Part shown: piece by piece, positions 18,835-37,500 of the stretch | Layout: the number at the start of each line of letters is the position of its first letter | Position numbering within the stretch: position 1 is the first letter of the stretch | Assembly: GCA_012295275.1 (NCBI GenBank) | Contig: CM022668.1 | Location: 4,894,101-4,931,600 of the forward strand | DNA: 37,500 nucleotides | Direction: 5' to 3' | From: Chrysomallon squamiferum | Taxonomy: Eukaryota; Mollusca; Gastropoda; Neomphalida; Peltospiridae | Translations under genes and position numbers: made by a program | The notes under the pieces: model-generated | The model's input: the letters and a program-made list of their open reading frames with translations, nothing else | Told to the model about the DNA's origin: nothing | Databases searched by the model: none

Positions 18835-18856
18835 AAAAGAAGATTCGTTATACCAA
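18208..18856 (-). pseudogene. Minus-strand micro-exon array, mostly decayed
   Basis: Three units about 320 bp apart, each with a 12-nt micro-exon read on the minus strand after TATATT[GA]TAG: 18856-18845 (donor AT, dead), 18534-18523 (CACGTACAATGA, donor GTAAGT, intact) and 18219-18208 (donor TT, dead). Flanks of all three share an AATAAAATA...TTTGCAT-TATAAACA block, which is also next to the 9-nt micro-exon of M1 (about 890-945). No first exon, exon 2 or Cys exon of this copy was found nearby, so it is probably a remnant of a lost M-type gene. Confidence 0.6.
18799..18832. repeat. Poly(A) run
   Basis: About 34 A with no obvious retroelement body next to it. Confidence 0.9.
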
Positions 18857-18970
18857 CTATAATATAAAACAGAAATAAAAGACCTCAGAAACAAGGCTAA
18901 ATGTAAAAAGGTTTTCTAATGCATGAGATATATTTTTAGTCTTTTGCATATTACAAATATTATTATGTCA

Positions 18971-20897
<1,927 letters not shown>

Positions 20898-21013
20898 ATG
20901 AAATATTTTCTGATTATTTGTGTGTTGGTTCTATCATGTCTGAGTGTAGCAGAGTCACACCTTGAACACTGGGGGTGGGGGTATCAGAGATCGACTGAAA
21001 GCTGTAGGCAGAA
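20898..21013 (+). CDS. P2 alternative first exon 1a
   Basis: 116 nt, ATG to GTAAGT, phase 2, fully open. The signal peptide begins MKYFLIICVLVLSCLSVAES and is followed by HLEHWGWGYQRSTESCRQ. It has the same length, donor and phase as exon 1b, so it can join exon 2 at 23204 in frame. Its upstream block carries TTGTAAAT instead of a good TATA box, so its promoter may be weak. It has no direct counterpart in block 1. Confidence 0.7.
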
Positions 21014-21127
21014 GTAAGTTATTTTTTATCTATTAGTCGACTAGAAACAAACACTGGCAAATCTCACATTTCCATTATTCACACAGTTCGACAAAGTCGT
21101 CACTACAGGAAATATAAAAAACTGAAA

Positions 21128-21210
21128 ATTAAATATTTTCTGATTATTTGTGTGTTGTTCTAATGTGTTTGATTGTAGCTAAGTCACACCTTGAAAGCTG
21201 TAGTCAAATT
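21128..21210 (+). pseudogene. Relic first exon between 1a and 1b
   Basis: Related to the relic at 10609 (short type without the Trp/Gly segment). The start codon is ATT, a base is lost in the hydrophobic core so the frame breaks, and the donor reads TTAAGT. It is dead by three independent changes. Confidence 0.75.
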
Positions 21211-21236
21211 TAAGTTATTTAGATTTTATCTATTAA

Positions 21237-21295
<59 letters not shown>

Positions 21296-21860
21296 AGATA
21301 AAAGATAAAGTGTTTCTTTAACACAAATATAAATTTATGAGAAGAAAGACAATGAAGCGGAAAGAGATGGTATTTCTTTAACACAAATAAAAATTTAGTA
21401 CTAGGACCATATATAATAATAATATATAAAAAAAAAAAAAAAAAAAATAATAATAATAATAATAATAACAACAACAACAATAACAACAAAAACAACAATA
21501 ATAAAAAAAAAAAAGAATTACAAGTAAGTAAATCAAATAATATTAAATAGAAATTATAATTAATACTAAAACTAAAACTAAATTAATAAATAAATTGTAA
21601 GAATATTAGAAGAGTTGTTTTCTACTGTTGATTTTTTCGCTGCTGTTACTCACTGTTTATCTCGTTCCAGGTGATCGATAGAGAAACGATGGGAGTCTGA
21701 AAGTAAACAGAAAATGAAAGACGTTTACAATAACAAACTGGTATTAAATTGAATGATGAAAGGTCTAAATCTCCAGGGAGTAGAAAAACAAAACTTAATT
21801 TTATATTTTTAAAATCTACGTGGTATTTTTCCACTGTACACGTTGACAAATAAAATAGTT

Positions 21861-21866
21861 TATAAG
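21861..21866 (+). promoter_or_regulatory. TATA box of P2 exon 1b
   Basis: TATAAG, 67 bp before ATG 21933, identical to that of P1. Confidence 0.6.
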
Positions 21867-21932
21867 TCTCACATTTCCAGTGTTCACAGAGCTCGTCAAA
21901 ATACTGACTACAATACAGAGAAAAGACTGAAA

Positions 21933-33051
<11,119 letters not shown>

Positions 33052-33095
33052 AAGACTGGAGAAAGAAAATTCAGTGATGTTAATGACAAGAAATC

Positions 33096-33101
33096 AATAA
33101 A
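33096..33101 (+). terminator. Polyadenylation signal of P2
   Basis: AATAAA 45 bp after the stop, in the same CAATAAAAATGT context as in P1. Confidence 0.75.
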
Positions 33102-33154
33102 AATGTGAAAATATTACTTCTCTTTATTTTAATTTTCTATTAAATAATTTATAA

Positions 33155-33200
<46 letters not shown>

Positions 33201-33689
33201 TTATTTTATTTTTAAACTAAGATTAAATTAGTAGCAATAATTATTTTCGTAAAATTATTTGCTTTAGCATTTACATGTAAAAACTGACACACTATCTTAT
33301 AATTATGCTACTGAGAAATGTACACTGTATTGTAGACAATTATTTTCACAATGAAACATATAATATTATTTGCAATATCATCAGCAATTTTAAATTTAGA
33401 AAATAATAATAATAATTGCAGCAAAGGCAGTTTAAACAAACTGCTATTGTGTACTATATTGTTAATTTAATTGCAAATTTCTAACGTGAGCTATGTCTAA
33501 AATGATTTACATGAAGAACAGATAATCAGGGTGATTTATAAATATGGTGACGTTCTAAACTGTAGAAATCTGTTTAGGCCCAATGTCTTTAGCACTATCG
33601 CATAATAAAGTTGTTTGATAACTAAACTGAAATCGTACAGGCTCTAACAGGATGTTAATAACTAACTGAACTGGTCAATAATAAATTCA

Positions 33690-33812
33690 GTAGTAGTAAC
33701 AATAGTAGTAGAGTTCTAATAGAGGTTACAGTAGTAGTAGGAATAGTAGTAGAATTCTAATAGAGGTTACAGTAGTAGTAGGAATAGTAGTAGAATTCTA
33801 ATAGAGGTTACA
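33690..33812. repeat. 41-bp minisatellite (3 copies)
   Basis: About three tandem copies of a 41-bp unit containing GTAGTAGAATTCTAATAGAG. Confidence 0.85.
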
Positions 33813-34067
33813 GTAGTAGTAGTAATAGTGGTGTAGAAAACAGCAGTAGTAGTAGAACTAGCAGAACATCATGGCAATCTGTCATTATTAGTAGTAAAAT
33901 ACTACTAGAGTCTTCTTTACATATATAGCATTTATTTAACTTATTTGTTCAGTCTAAAATCTCTGTATATGTGATTAGTGTGTGCATTTTCTAACATCTC
34001 TGTCTGTACAGTAATGTCCTACGAAAACGGATATTATTATGGTGGCTTGGCACCCTGAACTTTACTT

Positions 34068-34145
34068 ATCTATATTATATTATATTATATTATATTATAT
34101 TATATTATATTATATTATATTATATTATATTATATTATATTATAT
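34068..34145. repeat. (TATTA)n pentanucleotide repeat
   Basis: About 15 copies of a 5-bp AT-only unit. Confidence 0.95.
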
Positions 34146-35075
34146 CGTATTACATTATATGAGTAAAATAAATAAAAAATAGCGTTAAGTAAAGTAAAAT
34201 AAAAATTAAATTGAAGACAAGTGAAGTAAGTAATAATTAAGTAAAAATAAATAAATAAAGAAAGAACTTCTAAAGTAAATTAATCAAAAGTAAAATAAAT
34301 AAGGTAAACCATAGTAAAATGAAAATAAAATATAAACAATAATAGAAATAAAAAGAACAAAAACAGAAACGAAACTTATCCAAACTTAGGTGTCATTTAT
34401 TTTGTCAGATTGTAAAATACATAAATTTAAAGTGTTTCTGCAATGGTATGAAGAAAATCGTCTAATAAAATGATTGATATTTCCTAATTTGTATCTGTTT
34501 TATTTGAGGCGATCTATCATCTATGATGAACTCTGACAATGATTTATTGCGCATCTGCTTATGTACAAATATTGTAACATTAGTGCGTAGGTATATATGT
34601 ATGTATACGTGTATGTCTGTACCTATATGTATGACCATTTATGTTCCAATACAGTGTGTTTATCTATAGAGGAAAGCACATGAAAAGTACTTCCGAGGTA
34701 TTTTATTATTATATTTTATTATGAGTAATGACACATTGCTCAGATAATGAAAGAGTAGGCTGGCACTACAGATTATTTATTTTAGAAGGTTCATTCGTAC
34801 CGTAGACAACAATCGTATTAATTAATATAAATACGAAATTTAAAAAACTTTGCTATTGAGAACAAAGAAAATCATTAAAAAATAACAATAATAAAAAATA
34901 ACATCCCCAAAAATAACACTAATGAACAATTAGAAAATGAACATTAAATAAATAAATAAATTAAATAAAATAATAACGAAAGAAAGAACAAACAGATGAG
35001 AAAACAAGAACAAGAACAAAAACATTAAGTTTTAACAGCGAAGTTAATTTCAAACAACAAAATAAATAAATTTAC

Positions 35076-35179
35076 CTTTGAGTGCAGTTGTCTCAGAAAT
35101 GTCTGCCCCACCAACTTCCATGTGACTCCACTGTAGTGAAACATGCTACGACGACGGAGATAAGTAGAAATATTTTCAT
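35076..35179 (-). pseudogene. M2: first exon with premature stop
   Basis: 104 nt from ATG at 35179 to the GTAAAT donor at 35075. It is homologous to M1 exon 1 with one extra codon in the signal peptide (MKIFLLISVVVACFTTVES). Codon 29 is TGA (35095-35093) where the other copies have TGG, so the reading frame ends before the conserved Cys. The promoter block with TATAAA (35259-35254) is intact. No exon 2 was found to its left as far as P2, which supports a dead copy. Confidence 0.72.
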
Positions 35180-35642
35180 GGTTATTGATTCTTGTTTTAA
35201 CTTCTTTCTACGAATTCCTTATTAAGTGACTGGCTCTGAGGAAAATGGAGCCATTTATAAATGTTACTGAAACGTGCGAACGAGGCGCGAGTAGAAAAAA
35301 ACAAGGTCATCTATTTACTGAACTGTCTGTCAAGCATTTGAAATAAACCGACCAGTATATTTATTTTTATATTAAACACATCAGCGGTCAACTATAATAA
35401 TCATATTTTGTTTTTCCCCTGCGTGTTTCCCTTTTTGCACTTAGCACAAAAGAAACTGGTTTCTCTGCAAATAGGCGAAAGAAGTCTTTCTTTCTTTATT
35501 CATTTGTTCGTTCACTTATTTCTATTAGCGGTTTTTTGTGGGTTTCTGTTTGATTTTTTTTACCTTTGATTTCGCTATATTTACACAATCCTATTGATAT
35601 ATTGCTTTAATTCTTTCGATACATATACACTAACTCACACAC

Positions 35643-35675
<33 letters not shown>

Positions 35676-36710
35676 TGTATGTATACATAATGTCTGCTCT
35701 GTGGAAGATTCTTAGAAAGAAATTCTTGATTTCGAAGGATATGTTTGAAGGTTTTTACTGTTTGTTTTTTCCTGTTCTAATTTTACTCAGATCACGGTGA
35801 TTTTGATATAACAACAACAACAATAATAATAATAATAGTAGTAATAATAATAAAACAATTTATTTTGTCCTAGTCTTCTAATGGTCTGTAACTATTTTGT
35901 TAATGTACTCGATGTGAAATGCCTACACATGAGTGTTTGTTTAAAATAATAAATAAATGTATTCACTTATCTAAGACCCATGCTGTTGTATGTGATCGAG
36001 TTATTATTATTATTATTATATAAACTTCTACTAGACACAAATTCCACAAATTGATTTTTTGCATAGTACAAATATCGTTCAAAGATAACAAACTATAATT
36101 TTCTGTAAGAAGCAGTTAGCTGTAATATAAGTAAACATTAATACATTTTTACTGTAACGATATTTAAAATCGTCGACCTTTATTATATTAACTGGTGATT
36201 TTTAAATTTTGGAATACCGTTGTTCCAAAGAAAATAAACAAAGATTTCCGATAATATCCTAGAATCCCAGAAATATTACTTTACTATACAAAAAAATAAA
36301 GAATCAAAAAATATATTATGAATAGAATAAAATAAAATAACATTATTACTACTGTTTTTATTGTAATGTGTGTTGATTATGTTAGATGGATATTATTAGT
36401 GTAATCTTTGTGTAATCTTTCATGACTCTCACGTGACATAGTGAAATATCAAAGATATGACGTTGAAATAAAAATAGGTCATCAGAATGATTAAAAAAAG
36501 TTTGGATACTAACGACGTACTTCCTTTATTCAACGTCATATCAAACACGTCATATCAGTGACGTCACGTTTCGCTTTGTCACGTGACAGTCTCGATAGGT
36601 TATGGAAATCATTAGATCTGTCTCATTTTATTTTTATTTATTTTGTCTCACTTTCTATCTAACTTACTGGTTTTCACTGCTTTTTTTTTTATACTCATTT
36701 GTCTCTGATT

Positions 36711-36748
<38 letters not shown>

Positions 36749-37066
36749 AAAGGATAAAAAAGAATAAGAAATATTAATCCACCTGAATATTCTATTGAAA
36801 AATACAGCTATAAGTCACGTGATAACCTTCACCCCGACCACACGAAGTAACGTCACGTGGACTGCGTCACGTGTCACCTTCAGATTTCTCGGTCAGTTCT
36901 TCCCGGTACATCATGTGACAGCTCGTCTGTTTATCTCTCTGTTTTTAAACTAATAAAATATCTATCAACTGATCTGAGACCCATGCTGCTAGCACAAAAT
37001 TCATTTTAATTGGCAGATGTTAAATTCCTTCCTTTTAGTATGATAAATGTGATAGTATGTTACCGA

Positions 37067-37102
<36 letters not shown>

Positions 37103-37279
37103 TTAAGTTCACATATGAATATGTAATAAAATAGTAAATAAAATAAAATGAAATGAAATAAAATAAAAATAAATGTAATAATAATGCACATCAAAAAGAG
37201 AACAAAAACAAAGAGAACAAACAGAATACTCAGGTGGATTTTCAAAGTTAATTTCAAACAACAAAATAAATAAATTTAC
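35180..37279. other. Repeat-rich spacer between M2 and M3
   Basis: No gene seen. It contains (TATG)n at 35647-35683, a segment matching M1 intron 1 in reverse orientation (about 36.03-36.31 kb), an imperfect inverted repeat (36425-36600), a poly(A) run (36712-36746) and (TTA)n at 37069-37103. Much of it parallels 3.4-5.1 kb. Confidence 0.55.
36425..36600. repeat. Imperfect inverted repeat with CACGTG arms
   Basis: The left arm begins near TCACGTGACATAGTGAAA. The right arm is the complement of TCACGTGACAAAGCGAAA with a short insertion. Both arms contain GATATGACGTTGAA on the inner side. A related single arm is at 4127-4180. This could be a small MITE or a decayed palindrome. Confidence 0.5.
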
Positions 37280-37380
37280 CTTTCAATGCAGTTGTCCCAG
37301 AAATGTCTGCCCCACCAACTTCCATGTGACTCCACTGTAGTCAAACATGCTACGACGACGACAAATAGAAATATTTTCAT
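37280..37380 (-). CDS. M3: minus-strand first exon, intact
   Basis: 101 nt from ATG at 37380 to donor GTAAAT at 37279, phase 2, as in M1. The signal peptide MKIFLFVVVVACLTTVES is followed by HGSWWGRHFWDNCIE. The frame is open and the Cys is kept. The TATA position, 75 bp upstream, reads TTACAAA rather than TTATAAA. No exon 2 was recognised between here and P2, so the gene may be a solitary first exon or have very diverged downstream exons. Confidence 0.6.
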
Positions 37381-37500
37381 AGTTACTGAGTCTCGTTTTA
37401 ACTTCTTTCTACGAATTCCTTATCGAGTGACTGACTCCGAGAAAGGTGGAGCCATTTGTAAATGTTACTGAAAGAAAATATAAGAACAAAAAATAAAAGA
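37381..37500 (-). promoter_or_regulatory. Promoter block of M3
   Basis: Same conserved block as upstream of M1 and M2. The TATA box is mutated (minus-strand TACAAA at about 37460-37455). Confidence 0.45.

Larger units (their letters stand above)
33102..35075. other. 3' flank of P2 and AT-rich spacer
   Basis: No gene supported. It holds (TTA)n at 33158-33200, a 41-bp minisatellite at about 33690-33812, a (TATTA)n tract at 34068-34145, and at 34.4-34.7 kb a diverged stretch resembling the 18.2-18.9 kb minus-strand array without a recognisable micro-exon. Confidence 0.55.

Overview
The window is AT-rich eukaryotic (animal) DNA, full of simple repeats: long (CT)n/(GA)n, (TTA)n, (TATC)n and (TATG)n tracts. 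There are no prokaryotic-style operons. Every gene I can support has GT-AG introns, a TATA box about 65-75 bp before the ATG, and AATAAA signals where the 3' end is visible. The repeat style and the small secreted-protein family suggest a lophotrochozoan, perhaps a mollusc. I cannot name the species.

The main content is a cluster of paralogues of one small secreted, cysteine-rich protein whose genes contain chains of micro-exons of 9, 12 and 15 nt. The shared gene plan is: exon 1 (signal peptide plus a short Trp/His-rich stretch ending in a Cys, phase 2); a 65-nt exon 2 encoding an amphipathic helix; a run of symmetric phase 1-1 micro-exons encoding a Thr/Ala/Pro linker; a 120-nt exon with cysteines spaced C-x9-C-x5-C-x12-C-x6-C-C; and an 11-nt last exon with the stop codon, then AATAAA. 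I found the micro-exons by reading splice sites and phase. They are far too short to appear as ORFs.

Layout. (1) 1-2902, minus strand: 5' part of paralogue M1 (exon 1, exon 2, a 12-nt and a 9-nt micro-exon); it runs off the left edge. (2) 3.0-8.6 kb: mostly simple and dispersed repeats, a non-autonomous DNA transposon (5691-5940), an orphan exon resembling DUF4140 of the F37C4.5-like family (6539-6674), an unidentified coding-like exon (8254-8428), and relics of the family's Cys exon on the minus strand (5286-5319 and 8660-8780). (3) 8.6-17.06 kb: duplication block 1 with plus-strand gene P1 (11429-16446, predicted 121 aa, four live micro-exons). (4) 17.1-18.96 kb: a minisatellite and a decayed minus-strand micro-exon array. 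(5) 18.97-33.65 kb: duplication block 2 with plus-strand gene P2 (20898 or 21933 to 33051, predicted 162 aa). In P2 the 12-nt/15-nt pair has been amplified to six copies in a roughly 1.28-kb tandem array. (6) 33.65-37.5 kb: more simple repeats and two further minus-strand first exons, one with a premature stop (35076-35179) and one intact (37280-37380).

The most striking feature is that each 1.28-kb genomic unit contributes only nine residues (TKAPETAPT), so linker length is set by genomic copy number and splicing: two 12+15 pairs in P1, six in P2. P2 also has a (GA)n tract just upstream of its Cys exon that could pair with the (CU)n tracts following the 15-nt micro-exons. That is a plausible device for choosing how many repeats are spliced in. 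All gene models come from reading the sequence alone; no transcript evidence was available.
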